DNA from: Halomonas icarae
GTDB taxonomy: Bacteria; Pseudomonadota; Gammaproteobacteria; Pseudomonadales; Halomonadaceae
Length of the DNA: 64,000 nt
Direction of reading: 5' to 3'
Assembly (NCBI RefSeq): GCF_009901955.1
Contig: NZ_WUTS01000001.1
Coordinates: forward strand, 993,034 to 1,057,033
In this document: positions 28,609 through 36,988 of the stretch, piece after piece
Layout of the letters: each line of letters opens with the position of its first letter
Position numbering within the stretch: the stretch's first letter is position 1
Position numbers and translations under genes: made by a program
Notes under the pieces: generated by a model
Told to the model about the DNA's origin: nothing
The model's database searches: none
What the model saw: only the letters and a program-made list of their open reading frames with translations

Positions 28609-30027
28609 ATGACGTCCTGGCTGTTCGGGCTGGTAATCTTCACCTTTCACATGGCAGGTATCGTCTCGGCGATACTGGCACTGCTCTCCAGCCGCACCTC
28701 CCAGGGCGCCATCGCCTGGATCCTCTCGCTTATCACGCTTCCCTACCTGGCAGTACCCGCCTACTGGATCTTCGGCCAACCGCGCTTCTACGGTTATGTC
28801 ACCGCCCGGGGGGAGCGCGACAGCGTGTTGCGTCATGTTCTGGCACGCTACCGTTCGCATGTCGATCCCTATCTGACCGATACTCCGGATCCCGATGTAC
28901 GTGCCGTGGAACAGCTGGCCCAGATGCCGCTGACCAGTGGCAATCGCGCCGAGCTTCTGGTCGATGGTCAAGCGACGTTCGACAGCCTGTTCGCCGGTAT
29001 CGATAGGGCCGAGGAGTACGTGCTGGTGCAGTTCTTCATCGTGCGCAACGATGCCTTGGGTTTGCGGCTCAAGGAGTGCCTGCGGCGCGCCGTGGAACGT
29101 GGCGTTCGGGTCTATTTTCTGTACGACAAGATAGGTAGCCACAAGCTGAATGAGGGCTATCTGCGTGATCTAGCCGAGGCGGGGATCGAAGTCTACGCCT
29201 TTCGCTCATCGCGTGGCCTTCGTCATCGATTCCAGATCAACTTCCGCAACCACCGCAAGGTCGTGGTGGTGGATGGAAAGGAGGGCTGGGTCGGCGGTTT
29301 CAATGTCGGCATCGAATACCTGGGGCAGCATCCACGACACGGTCCATGGCGTGACACCCATCTCAAGCTTACCGGCCCCAGCGTGCTGGGACTGCAGGAG
29401 GCGTTCTGGGAGGACTGGCACTGGGCGACCGGTGAACTGATCAATCTCTCCTGGATACCGACCACCATCTGCGAGGAGTGCCATGATGTGGTGATCGTGC
29501 CCTCGGGGCCGGCGGATACGCAAGATACCGCTAGCTTGTTGGTCCAGCACGCCATCCACAGCGCAAGAGAGCGCTTCTGGGTCACCAGTCCCTACTTCGT
29601 GCCCGACCAGAGCGTGCAGGACGCCCTGCGCCTGGCGGCCATGCGCGGTGTGGACGTTCGAATCATGATCCCCGAACGCCCCGACCATCTGCTGGTGTTC
29701 CTGTCAGCCTTCTCCTTTCTGCCAGACATGCTGCGTGCCGGCGTCAGGGTCTATCGCTATCAGCCCGGCTTCCTGCATCAGAAGGTGATGCTGATCGATC
29801 AGGCGGCGGCCAGCGTCGGCACGGTTAACCTCGACAACCGCTCTTTCCGGCTCAACTTCGAGATCACGGCCTTCCTTCCGGATCGCCAGTTTGCCGCCCA
29901 GGTTGAGCGGATGCTCGAGGAGGATTTCAGTCACTGCCGGGAGATCAGCGTCGAGGAAGTCACGTCGCGGCCGTTATGGCGCAAGCTGATGTCCAGGGCC
30001 GCCTACCTGATGGCGCCAATTCAGTGA
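28609..30027 (+). CDS. cls: Cardiolipin synthase
   Basis: This 472-residue phospholipase D-type enzyme condenses two phosphatidylglycerols to cardiolipin and glycerol. Two N-terminal membrane helices precede two HKD motifs: HRKVVVVDGKEGWVGGFN and HQKVMLIDQAAASVGTVN. The start is ATG 28609 with GGGAGAG just upstream; the longer in-frame extension is Arg-rich and lacks a ribosome site. Cardiolipin synthesis is often salt-responsive in halophiles, though nothing in the sequence shows control here. Confidence 0.93.
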   Translation: MTSWLFGLVIFTFHMAGIVSAILALLSSRTSQGAIAWILSLITLPYLAVPAYWIFGQPRFYGYVTARGERDSVLRHVLARYRSHVDPYLTDTPDPDVRAVEQLAQMPLTSGNRAELLVDGQATFDSLFAGIDRAEEYVLVQFFIVRNDALGLRLKECLRRAVERGVRVYFLYDKIGSHKLNEGYLRDLAEAGIEVYAFRSSRGLRHRFQINFRNHRKVVVVDGKEGWVGGFNVGIEYLGQHPRHGPWRDTHLKLTGPSVLGLQEAFWEDWHWATGELINLSWIPTTICEECHDVVIVPSGPADTQDTASLLVQHAIHSARERFWVTSPYFVPDQSVQDALRLAAMRGVDVRIMIPERPDHLLVFLSAFSFLPDMLRAGVRVYRYQPGFLHQKVMLIDQAAASVGTVNLDNRSFRLNFEITAFLPDRQFAAQVERMLEEDFSHCREISVEEVTSRPLWRKLMSRAAYLMAPIQ

Positions 30028-30092
30028 TATATTAATTACTTGCGGTGATCGGCAAGCCCGGTCGTTACCCTCATCATGAATCGGGAGTCACG

Positions 30093-31010
30093 GTGAACCT
30101 CGAGACCAAATGGCTAGAGGACTTCGTTGCCCTGGCTAATACACGCAGTTTTTCCGCTTCGGCTCGCCAGCGTCATGTGACTCAGCCCGCCTTCAGTCGC
30201 CGTATTCGCTCCCTGGAGCAGGCAGTCGGGGCCACGCTGGTCGACCGTTCCACCACGCCGGTCGGATTGACGCCAGAAGGGCAGCTTTTCCTGATCACGG
30301 CACGCAACCTGGTCGAGCAGCTCAACGAAAGCCTGGGGCATCTGCGAGGCCTTGCCATGGCCAACGAGGCCCTGGACATCGTTGCCGCCCACTCCCTGGC
30401 ATTGAGCTTCTTCCCGCCATGGATATCGCGCCTGCAGCAGGGTATCGGCGAGCTTCCCACGCGCCTGGTGGCCATGAACGTGGGGGAGGCCATCCATGTG
30501 CTGCGCGAAGGCAACTGTGATCTGATGCTGGCCTATCACGACTCCCACGCCACCATGCAGCTGGACTCCGAGGTGTTCCCCTCGTTCTCCATCGGCCAGG
30601 TCAAGATGGCACCGGTCTGTCTGCCGGATGAGGATGGTGAACCGCGCTTTCCCCTACAGGCGGAGGAGCCGGTCCCCTATCTCGCCTACACCCAGGGCGC
30701 CTTCCTGGGGCGCAGCGTGCGCATGTTGCTCAAGAACGACCCACTGCGCCTGCGCCTGCGCACCGTCTACGAGACCGCCATGGCGGAAGGACTCAAGGGC
30801 ATGGTGATGCAGGGCATGGGGCTGGCCTGGATTCCCGACTTCTGTATTCGCGAAGAGCTGAGAGATGGGCGGCTGGTTCGGGCCGGCGACGAAAAGTGGG
30901 ATATCCCGCTGGAAATACGCCTTTACCGCTGCTCTCTGGTGCACAAGCCCGGCGTCGAAAAACTCTGGAAGCAGATGCAGAAACTGCCGCGCGACTTTCT
31001 TCAGGGCTGA
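30093..31010 (+). CDS. LysR-family regulator of the HypT (YjiE) type
   Basis: The start is GTG 30093, with GGGAG 5 nt upstream. The 305-residue product begins MNLETKWLEDFVALANTRSF and continues VTQPAFSRRIRSLEQAVGA. This closely resembles E. coli HypT (YjiE), a hypochlorite-responsive LysR regulator, from memory of its sequence. The effector domain retains the same order of motifs (AAHSLAL, VGEAIHVLREGNCDLM, GMGLAWIPDF). Several methionines are present. A target gene cannot be inferred; the nadM-nudix gene is convergent. Confidence 0.85.
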   Translation: MNLETKWLEDFVALANTRSFSASARQRHVTQPAFSRRIRSLEQAVGATLVDRSTTPVGLTPEGQLFLITARNLVEQLNESLGHLRGLAMANEALDIVAAHSLALSFFPPWISRLQQGIGELPTRLVAMNVGEAIHVLREGNCDLMLAYHDSHATMQLDSEVFPSFSIGQVKMAPVCLPDEDGEPRFPLQAEEPVPYLAYTQGAFLGRSVRMLLKNDPLRLRLRTVYETAMAEGLKGMVMQGMGLAWIPDFCIREELRDGRLVRAGDEKWDIPLEIRLYRCSLVHKPGVEKLWKQMQKLPRDFLQG

Positions 31011-31063
31011 CTGCAACAGGGTTCTATCTACAACAGGGTACGATTCTTCGATTCTTTCACGGC

Positions 31064-32158
31064 TCACGGCATGCCGAAATCGGCAGGCAGGCCCAGGAAG
31101 TCCTGAATGATGAAGAAGTGGTCCTCGAACAGGCTCTCCGGGTCGAGGTCGGCCAGCGCCACCCAGCGTGCGTGATCGCCACCCTGTACCGGCTTGAGAC
31201 GGGGTAGCTGCTGTTCGGGGCGCAGGGCGAAGTAGAAGGCCTCGGCCAGTGTTCGCCCACGCCAGCTGCGATGCGGCTCATCGAACAGGCGCTGGCCCCG
31301 CAACGACCCCTTGAGTACCGGCTCCGGCACCTTGAGGCGCACCCGCTCGCGCAGCTCCCGCAGGCACGCGTCCAGCAGACGCTCATGAGGGTTGATGAAG
31401 CCTCCCGGCAGGGCGTAGAGCCCCTTGCCGGGCGCCGCGGTGCGCCTGACCAGCAGCACATGCCCCGACTGCACGACCACCGCGTTGACGGTAACGAAGA
31501 TGGGCGGGTAGGGCGCCTGGGCCCAGGCGCTGCGATACTGATCGAGCAGCACCTGCTCCTCGATCAGCTGACGGTAGTCATTACCGGCGCAGAAGTCGTG
31601 GAGGGTGTCGATGACCCCGGGCGGCAGATCGTGGAAGGCGCCGGTGCTGAGGTAGTCACCGGCCGACGGGCTGGAGTGGAATAGCCGCTCACGAATCTGG
31701 CTGGCGGAGATTCCCTCTACCAGCGCCACGCTCACCGACTCCCATTGAGGAAACAGCGCCAGATAGTAGCTCGACTGGCCGCGGCTGGCCCCGATCAGCC
31801 CGATACGCGGCAGGCGCGCTCCTTGGGGACTGGCAATATCACGCACCTTGCGCTGTACATCACGCACCCAGACATCATTGTTATAGAGGGCGTCGAGCAG
31901 TGGCACCACGGCCAGCCGCTCATTCTCCTCGGCATCGAAGGCACTGCGTAGCATGGCGCTGCGCTCGTCGAAGCGCCACGGGTTGCGAAGCGAGCGCGCC
32001 TGCCAGGCCGACCCCACCATCACGATGACCTGCCTGGCACGCTTCAGGGCCTCATGGATGACCGCGAGATGTCCAAGGTGAGGCGGCTGGAACCGGCCGA
32101 TAAAGACCAGGCAGTCAAAATCGGGGCGATCGGAATTGGCGTCCGTGCAAGGGGTCAT
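31064..32158 (-). CDS. nadM: Bifunctional NMN adenylyltransferase/Nudix protein with an altered Nudix box
   Basis: Residues 15-190 form a nucleotidyltransferase with GRFQPPHLGH (21-30), ISASQIRE and a Tyr/His-rich active site, expected to make NAD from NMN. Residues about 218-360 are a Nudix domain. Its box reads G253, E259, R267-E268-L269 and E271, but the final glutamate of the REUxEE motif is Arg272. Loss of this metal ligand may impair ADP-ribose hydrolysis. The gene is divergent from yihY, 135 bp away. Confidence 0.9.
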   Translation of the reverse strand: MTPCTDANSDRPDFDCLVFIGRFQPPHLGHLAVIHEALKRARQVIVMVGSAWQARSLRNPWRFDERSAMLRSAFDAEENERLAVVPLLDALYNNDVWVRDVQRKVRDIASPQGARLPRIGLIGASRGQSSYYLALFPQWESVSVALVEGISASQIRERLFHSSPSAGDYLSTGAFHDLPPGVIDTLHDFCAGNDYRQLIEEQVLLDQYRSAWAQAPYPPIFVTVNAVVVQSGHVLLVRRTAAPGKGLYALPGGFINPHERLLDACLRELRERVRLKVPEPVLKGSLRGQRLFDEPHRSWRGRTLAEAFYFALRPEQQLPRLKPVQGGDHARWVALADLDPESLFEDHFFIIQDFLGLPADFGMP

Positions 32159-32293
32159 GGCAGGCCTGTGATGGAGTTACCCGGCCATTATGTTAGCCAC
32201 CCCGATGGCTTGCAATGTACCGGGCGCGGGCGAGACGTACGGGGTGGGGTTCGGCTATCCTGTGACGACATCACAGGGAAGCAAGGAAGTTCG

Positions 32294-33241
32294 ATGTTCG
32301 AAGCGAGAAAGCTGTCGCCCGCCCGGCTCAAGGCCGAGACGCTCTTCTGGTGGCGAGTGATGCAGGGGGCGGTCCAGCTATGGCTGGAACGCAATGCCTT
32401 CAGCTACGCGGGTTCACTGGCCTTCTACACGCTATTCTCCCTGGCGCCCACCATCATCATCGCGGTCACCGTGATTGGCCTGGTGCTTGGCGAGGAGGCG
32501 GCTCATGGCCAGATGGTCGCTCAGCTGCAGGGCACCATGGGGCATGATGCCGCCGCGGCCATCGAGGCCGCCGTCGCCCAGTCGCGTATCGAGGAATCGG
32601 GGCTGATGCCCAGCCTGCTGGGGGTAGGAGCCCTGCTGGTGGGTGCCACCACCGTGTTTGCCCAGATGCAGTTCTCGCTGAACACCATCTGGGGGGTGAC
32701 CGCGCGCCCCAGCGCCAATAGTGCACTGATCTTTATCAAGAACCGCCTCCTGTCGTTGGCAGTGGTGGTCTCCATCGGCTTCATCCTGCTGGTATCGCTG
32801 GTCCTCGGTGTGATGCTGCGCGCCACCCTGCAGGCCGCCGACACACTGCTGCCCTATGTGGGAGCGCTGACCACCGGGGCCGAATTCCTGGTCTCACTGG
32901 TGATCATTTCGCTGCTGTTCGCGACTATCTTCAAGGTCCTTCCCGATGTGGTGCTTGGCTGGCGAGACGTCATGGTAGGAGCCGTGGTCACGGCGCTGCT
33001 GTTTGCGGTAGGCCGGTCGATGATCGCCCTCTACCTCTCGCACACGGCTACCGCCTCCACCTATGGGGCGGCAGGGTCGGTGGTGATGATCCTGCTCTGG
33101 GTCTATTATTCTTCTCTAATACTTTTGTTCGGGGCGGCCTTTACCCGCTGCCACCTTATCGCGAGAGGCAGGCCCCTGGTGCCCCGGGTCACCGCCGTGG
33201 AGGTCAAGCGCGAGTTGCTGGAGCGTGATCTTGGCGGCTGA
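32294..33241 (+). CDS. YihY/BrkB-family membrane protein
   Basis: This 315-residue inner-membrane protein has about six hydrophobic helices and the family signature AFSYAGSLAFYTLFSLAP near residue 36. The conserved GWRDVMVGA and TYGAAGSVVMILLWVYYSS segments also match. Older literature called it ribonuclease BN, wrongly for this family. ATG 32294 follows AAGGAAG. Function is unknown; a role in lipid or solute transport has been proposed for relatives. Confidence 0.9.
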   Translation: MFEARKLSPARLKAETLFWWRVMQGAVQLWLERNAFSYAGSLAFYTLFSLAPTIIIAVTVIGLVLGEEAAHGQMVAQLQGTMGHDAAAAIEAAVAQSRIEESGLMPSLLGVGALLVGATTVFAQMQFSLNTIWGVTARPSANSALIFIKNRLLSLAVVVSIGFILLVSLVLGVMLRATLQAADTLLPYVGALTTGAEFLVSLVIISLLFATIFKVLPDVVLGWRDVMVGAVVTALLFAVGRSMIALYLSHTATASTYGAAGSVVMILLWVYYSSLILLFGAAFTRCHLIARGRPLVPRVTAVEVKRELLERDLGG

Positions 33242-33300
33242 CCGCGATGGGCTCCGGCTGGTGGAGAAGACATCATAGATGTATCGACAAGGAGCGCGTC

Positions 33301-33573
33301 ATGGAGACGACCTGCGTGAAGGCCCTGGTGACCGGCAAGGTTCAGGGCGTCTGGTATCGCCGTGCCACCCAGGAGCAGGCGCTGCAGCAGGGCCTGACCG
33401 GCCATGCGATCAATCTGCCTGACGGCCGGGTGGAGGTGCTGCTTTGCGGCCGACCCGCAGCGGTCCGGGAGGTCGGTGAATGGCTCTGGAGGGGCCCGGA
33501 GCATGCCCGGGTCACCCATGTGGAGTTCAATGTTGTCGAGACGCATGCCCCGGATGACTTTCGCACCGGTTAG
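33301..33573 (+). CDS. Acylphosphatase
   Basis: This small enzyme of 90 residues has the acylphosphatase signature VTGKVQGVWYR, where the phosphate-binding loop arginine is expected, and the GHAINLPDGRVEVL strand with its catalytic asparagine. It hydrolyses carboxyl-phosphate bonds. ATG 33301 with AAGGAG upstream is chosen over an earlier frame opening. It converges on the nucleoside hydrolase gene, 16 bp away. Confidence 0.93.
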   Translation: METTCVKALVTGKVQGVWYRRATQEQALQQGLTGHAINLPDGRVEVLLCGRPAAVREVGEWLWRGPEHARVTHVEFNVVETHAPDDFRTG

Positions 33574-33589
33574 GTGGGAGATTGACGGC

Positions 33590-34531
33590 TCAGGCAAGCA
33601 CCTCGGCGATCCAGTCGCTGACGGTCTGTCCCTCGACCCCGAGGCACACATCCACCAGCGGAGTGCGCGACCAGCGATCCTCGATAAAGTCACGTCCCTC
33701 GGGTGCGAAGAGTGTCTGGCCCTCGGCGTCCCCCTCGGTCACCACCGAGAGGTGGCCCCGTGAGGTGGTGAACAGCTCCGGGCGCAGCAGCCAGGCCAGG
33801 GCGCAGCTGTCGTGGGGGCAGCAACCGTCGATGCCCAGAGCCGACTGATAGAAGTCACGGTAGAAGGCGTAACTGCCTGCCAGCACCCGGCCGAGCTCGC
33901 CCTGGCCGCCCTCGATCCGCGCCATATGGGCTGGCGTCAGCACGCAGCGATGGGTGACATCCAGACCCACCAGGGTCAACGGCCAGCCAGCGGTAAGCAC
34001 CCGCGCCGCTGCATCCGGATCGTTGAACATGTTGGCTTCGGCCACAGGGGTCACGTTTCCCCCTTCACGGATGGAGCCCCCCATGACAACCACACCCTTC
34101 ACCTTGTCGACAAGTGTCGGGTCTAGCTGTAGCGCCGCCGCCAGATTGCCCAAGGGGCCAACGGCGACCAGGGTCACCTCTCCGGGGCGCTCATTCACCG
34201 TATCGACGATGAACTGCGCGGCACACCGACTCTCCGCTCGACCGCTTACCGTCGGCAGCGTGATATTGCCCAGGCCATTGGCGCCATGAATATGGGCGGG
34301 AGGGGCGTGGCGCGGCTTGATCAATGGTGCCGCGGCGCCCTGGGCCACGGGAATCTTGCGCCCGGCCAGCTCGGCGAGCAGCAGGGCGTTGTGGGTGGCG
34401 GTCTCGACATCCACGTTGCCGTAGGTGGTCGTCATGCCAAGCAGGTCGACCTCCGGGTGGCGCAGGGCAATGGCGATGGCCTGGGCATCGTCCACGCCCG
34501 GGTCCGTATCAAAGATGATGGAGTGGGTCAC
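33590..34531 (-). CDS. Nucleoside hydrolase (inosine/uridine-preferring family)
   Basis: This 313-residue enzyme starts at GTG 34531, with GGAGAG 4 nt before it. The N-terminal Ca2+/ribose motif is DTDPGVDDAQAI, followed by TTYGNV and the distal HDSCALAWLL aspartate. It cleaves the N-glycosidic bond of ribonucleosides, releasing base and ribose. It is the last gene of a minus-strand operon, 13 bp after ribokinase, which would phosphorylate the released ribose. Base preference is not decidable. Confidence 0.92.
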   Translation of the reverse strand: MTHSIIFDTDPGVDDAQAIAIALRHPEVDLLGMTTTYGNVDVETATHNALLLAELAGRKIPVAQGAAAPLIKPRHAPPAHIHGANGLGNITLPTVSGRAESRCAAQFIVDTVNERPGEVTLVAVGPLGNLAAALQLDPTLVDKVKGVVVMGGSIREGGNVTPVAEANMFNDPDAAARVLTAGWPLTLVGLDVTHRCVLTPAHMARIEGGQGELGRVLAGSYAFYRDFYQSALGIDGCCPHDSCALAWLLRPELFTTSRGHLSVVTEGDAEGQTLFAPEGRDFIEDRWSRTPLVDVCLGVEGQTVSDWIAEVLA

Positions 34532-34544
34532 ATTACTCTCCGGG

Positions 34545-35540
34545 TTACGGGGTTTGAGGGTCGACGGGAGCATCGGGGGAGATCGGGGCCTGCAGGGCGC
34601 GCTGGACTTCATCGAGGGTGGGGATGCTCTCTGCAGCGCCGGACCGCTGCACCCCAAGAGCCGCGGCGGTAGCGGCATGACGCAGGCAGTCGTCGACCGA
34701 CCTGCCAGCCTGAAGTGCCGCCAGGTAGTAGCCGATAAAGGTGTCGCCGGCCGCAGTGGTGTCGACGGCCACGACCGGTAGCGCCGGCTGATGTCGGCAG
34801 ATGCCGTGCTGCTGGTGCCAGGCGCCTTCTCCCCCCAGGGTCAGTACTATCTCGGTCTCGGGTAGTCGCTGTGCCAGAGCGTCGAGCAGCTCCTGGGCAC
34901 GGCTCTCCACGGAGAGCCCGACAAGCAGGGCGGCCTCCGTGCGGTTGACGAAGAGCAGTGAGCACAGATGAAGCGGGAGCCGAGCCACATTGTCATCCAT
35001 GGGCGCCGGGTTGAAGGCTACCTTCAGCCCATGTTCGACGGCCAGTGGGATCAGCGTCTCGAGCCCGCTGCATTCGTTCTGCAGCAGCAGCCAGTCGCCC
35101 GACTGGGTGGTGGCAACGAGCTCTGCCAGCTCCTGCTGGGTGGTGCCATGGTTGGCCCCCGGGAACAGGATGATGGCGTTTTCTCCCTGGTCATCGACCT
35201 GGATGATGGCGTGGCCACTGGGGCCATCGAGCAGCGTCACTCTCTCGACGTCGACCCCCGCCCGGGACAGGGTGTCACGAGCCCAGGCATCCTGCTGGCC
35301 CAGGCGACCCCAGTGGCTGATGGATCCGGCGGCCCGGGCCATGGCCAGCGACTGGTTGGCGCCCTTGCCACCCAGCCCTACGCTGTAGTCATGGCTCGCC
35401 AGTGTCTCTCCCGGTGCCACCAGGTGGGGCACACGGTAGACATGATCAAGGTTGATGGAACCGTAGTTATAGCAGAGGAACCGAGGGGCGCTGCCGACCC
35501 TGGCCTCGGCCTGAGGGTTGTCGAGCCGCTGCATGATCAC
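34545..35540 (-). CDS. rbsK: Ribokinase-type PfkB sugar kinase
   Basis: This 331-residue PfkB-fold kinase has the glycine-rich N-terminal GLGGKGANQSLA motif and the C-terminal DTTAAGDTFIGYYLAAL signature with its catalytic Asp. GTG at 35540 overlaps the upstream TGA as GTGA, giving translational coupling. An ATG two codons later is possible. Context with the nucleoside hydrolase supports ribose as substrate, though other pentoses or nucleosides remain possible. Confidence 0.88.
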   Translation of the reverse strand: MIMQRLDNPQAEARVGSAPRFLCYNYGSINLDHVYRVPHLVAPGETLASHDYSVGLGGKGANQSLAMARAAGSISHWGRLGQQDAWARDTLSRAGVDVERVTLLDGPSGHAIIQVDDQGENAIILFPGANHGTTQQELAELVATTQSGDWLLLQNECSGLETLIPLAVEHGLKVAFNPAPMDDNVARLPLHLCSLLFVNRTEAALLVGLSVESRAQELLDALAQRLPETEIVLTLGGEGAWHQQHGICRHQPALPVVAVDTTAAGDTFIGYYLAALQAGRSVDDCLRHAATAAALGVQRSGAAESIPTLDEVQRALQAPISPDAPVDPQTP

Positions 35541-36475
35541 TGCCCCCGCTTCCAGTCACTCAGGTTATTGGCCGTCAGTGTCACCACATTCTGGCGTGCC
35601 TCGGGGGTGATCCAGGCATTGTGGGGCGTGACGATCAGGTTGAGCGGTTCATTCAAGGCATCGAGCAGCGGGTGGCCATCTCGGGGAGGCTCCTCGGGGA
35701 GCACATCGACCGCCAGTCCACCGAGGCGACCCTCGCGAAGGGCCGTCAGAGCCGCGACCTCGTCGATGATGCCGCCCCTGGCACAGTTGATCAGCAGGGC
35801 GCCGGGCTTGATCCTGGCCAGCAGGTCGCCACCCACCAGGTGGTGGGTCGCTTCATTGAGAGGGCAGTGCAGACTGATGGCGTCGACCTCCGGGGCCAGA
35901 TCGGCGAGGCCGGGACGCTGATCCTGAGCCTCGTTGCCGGGCCTGGCGGTGAAGGTCACCCGCATGCCCAGGGCCTCGGCCAGCTGGGCCACGCGGCCAC
36001 CCAGCTCCCCTTGCCCGACAATCGCCAGATGCTTCCCTTCGAGCTGCAGGGTGCGATGGTCCATCAGGCAAAAGAAGGGGCTCTCGTTCCAGCGACCCGC
36101 CGCCACATCGCGGCCGTAGCGCGGCAGGCGATTGGCCAGGGTCAGCAGCAGCATCAGGGTGTGCTGGGCGACACTGGCGGTGCCGTAACCGGTCACGTTC
36201 CTGACCTCTACCCCCAGGCGCCGAGCCGCGGCCATGTCGATATTGTTGGTGCCCGTGGCCAGCACGCAGATCAGTTTCAGGGAGGGCAGTGCCTCCAGTG
36301 TCGCGGCATCCAGGACCACCTTGTTGACGATGGCGACCTCGGCGTCTGTCAGCCTGGTCTGGGCCTCGTGGGTGGCGCTGCGCTCGTACACCACCAGCTC
36401 GTCGACCTGTTCGTGAAGGGGGGCGAGGTCGATATCGGGACCGAGGCTTGCGGCATCGAGAAGGACGGCTTTCAT
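35537..36475 (-). CDS. D-2-hydroxyacid dehydrogenase (hydroxypyruvate/glycerate type)
   Basis: This 312-residue Rossmann dehydrogenase has the NAD motif GQGELGGRVA near residue 152 and catalytic Arg, Glu and His in NCARGGI, PEEPP and TPHNAW. Sequence and length fit the glycerate/hydroxypyruvate dehydrogenase branch (HprA-like) better than phosphoglycerate dehydrogenase, because no ACT domain follows. It begins the operon with ribokinase and nucleoside hydrolase; its role with these is unclear. Confidence 0.88.
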   Translation of the reverse strand: MKAVLLDAASLGPDIDLAPLHEQVDELVVYERSATHEAQTRLTDAEVAIVNKVVLDAATLEALPSLKLICVLATGTNNIDMAAARRLGVEVRNVTGYGTASVAQHTLMLLLTLANRLPRYGRDVAAGRWNESPFFCLMDHRTLQLEGKHLAIVGQGELGGRVAQLAEALGMRVTFTARPGNEAQDQRPGLADLAPEVDAISLHCPLNEATHHLVGGDLLARIKPGALLINCARGGIIDEVAALTALREGRLGGLAVDVLPEEPPRDGHPLLDALNEPLNLIVTPHNAWITPEARQNVVTLTANNLSDWKRGQ

Positions 36476-36524
36476 TACAGGGTTCCTCGTTGGATGAGGG
36501 GCGCCTTGCCCGCATAGGTATGAG

Positions 36525-36543
36525 GCGCGCTATAATAGCGCGC
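36525..36543. promoter_or_regulatory. Palindrome over a -10 hexamer upstream of fmdB-aspS
   Basis: Eight perfect bases on each side (GCGCGCTA, then TAGCGCGC) flank TAA, and the -10 hexamer TATAAT (36531-36536) sits inside it. A weak -35 TTGCCC lies 19 bp upstream. Any protein binding the palindrome would block this promoter. The regulator is unknown. Confidence 0.45.
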
Positions 36544-36648
36544 TTTGGCAGGCTTGGAAGACGCCACACTCGGCCCCATATTCATTGGGGTCGGGTCGGG
36601 CCCGACCGCGTCCTGAACTGGGTAGTGACGATTTGGAGTGATCAAACC

Positions 36649-36888
36649 ATGCCCATCTACGAATACGAGTGCAAGGGTTGCGGCCATCGCCTCGAAAAGC
36701 TTCAGAAGTTGAGCGCCGAGCCGTTGACCGACTGTCCCGCCTGCACGACCTCGGCGCTGACCCGCCTGGTCTCCGCTGCCGGCTTCCGTCTGGCCGGTGA
36801 CGGCTGGTACGAGACCGACTTCAAGTCCGGCAACAAGAAGAATCTTGCCGATAATGGCGGCGCCTCCTCCGGCGCCACGCCAGACTAG
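36649..36888 (+). CDS. FmdB-family zinc-ribbon protein
   Basis: This 79-residue protein has two CxxC pairs, in ECKGCGHR and DCPACTT, forming a small zinc ribbon, then a Gly/Ser-rich tail. FmdB-like proteins are regulatory or unknown. In this group of bacteria the gene stands just before aspS, as here. The start follows GGAG. A hairpin separates it from aspS. Confidence 0.9.
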   Translation: MPIYEYECKGCGHRLEKLQKLSAEPLTDCPACTTSALTRLVSAAGFRLAGDGWYETDFKSGNKKNLADNGGASSGATPD

Positions 36889-36894
36889 CAGGAT

Positions 36895-36922
36895 GGGGTG
36901 GCGGCCCTCAGGCCGCCACCCC
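36895..36922 (+). terminator. Hairpin between fmdB and aspS
   Basis: GGGGTGGCGGCC (36895-36906) and GGCCGCCACCCC (36911-36922) make 12 perfect pairs with a CTCA loop. It begins 7 bp after the fmdB stop. No T-run follows, so it may attenuate or stabilise rather than fully terminate. Confidence 0.55.
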
Positions 36923-36988
36923 CCAGCGGTTCGACCCCGTTACTCGAACACCATTTGACTTACACCACGCAACAGAACAGGACACGAC

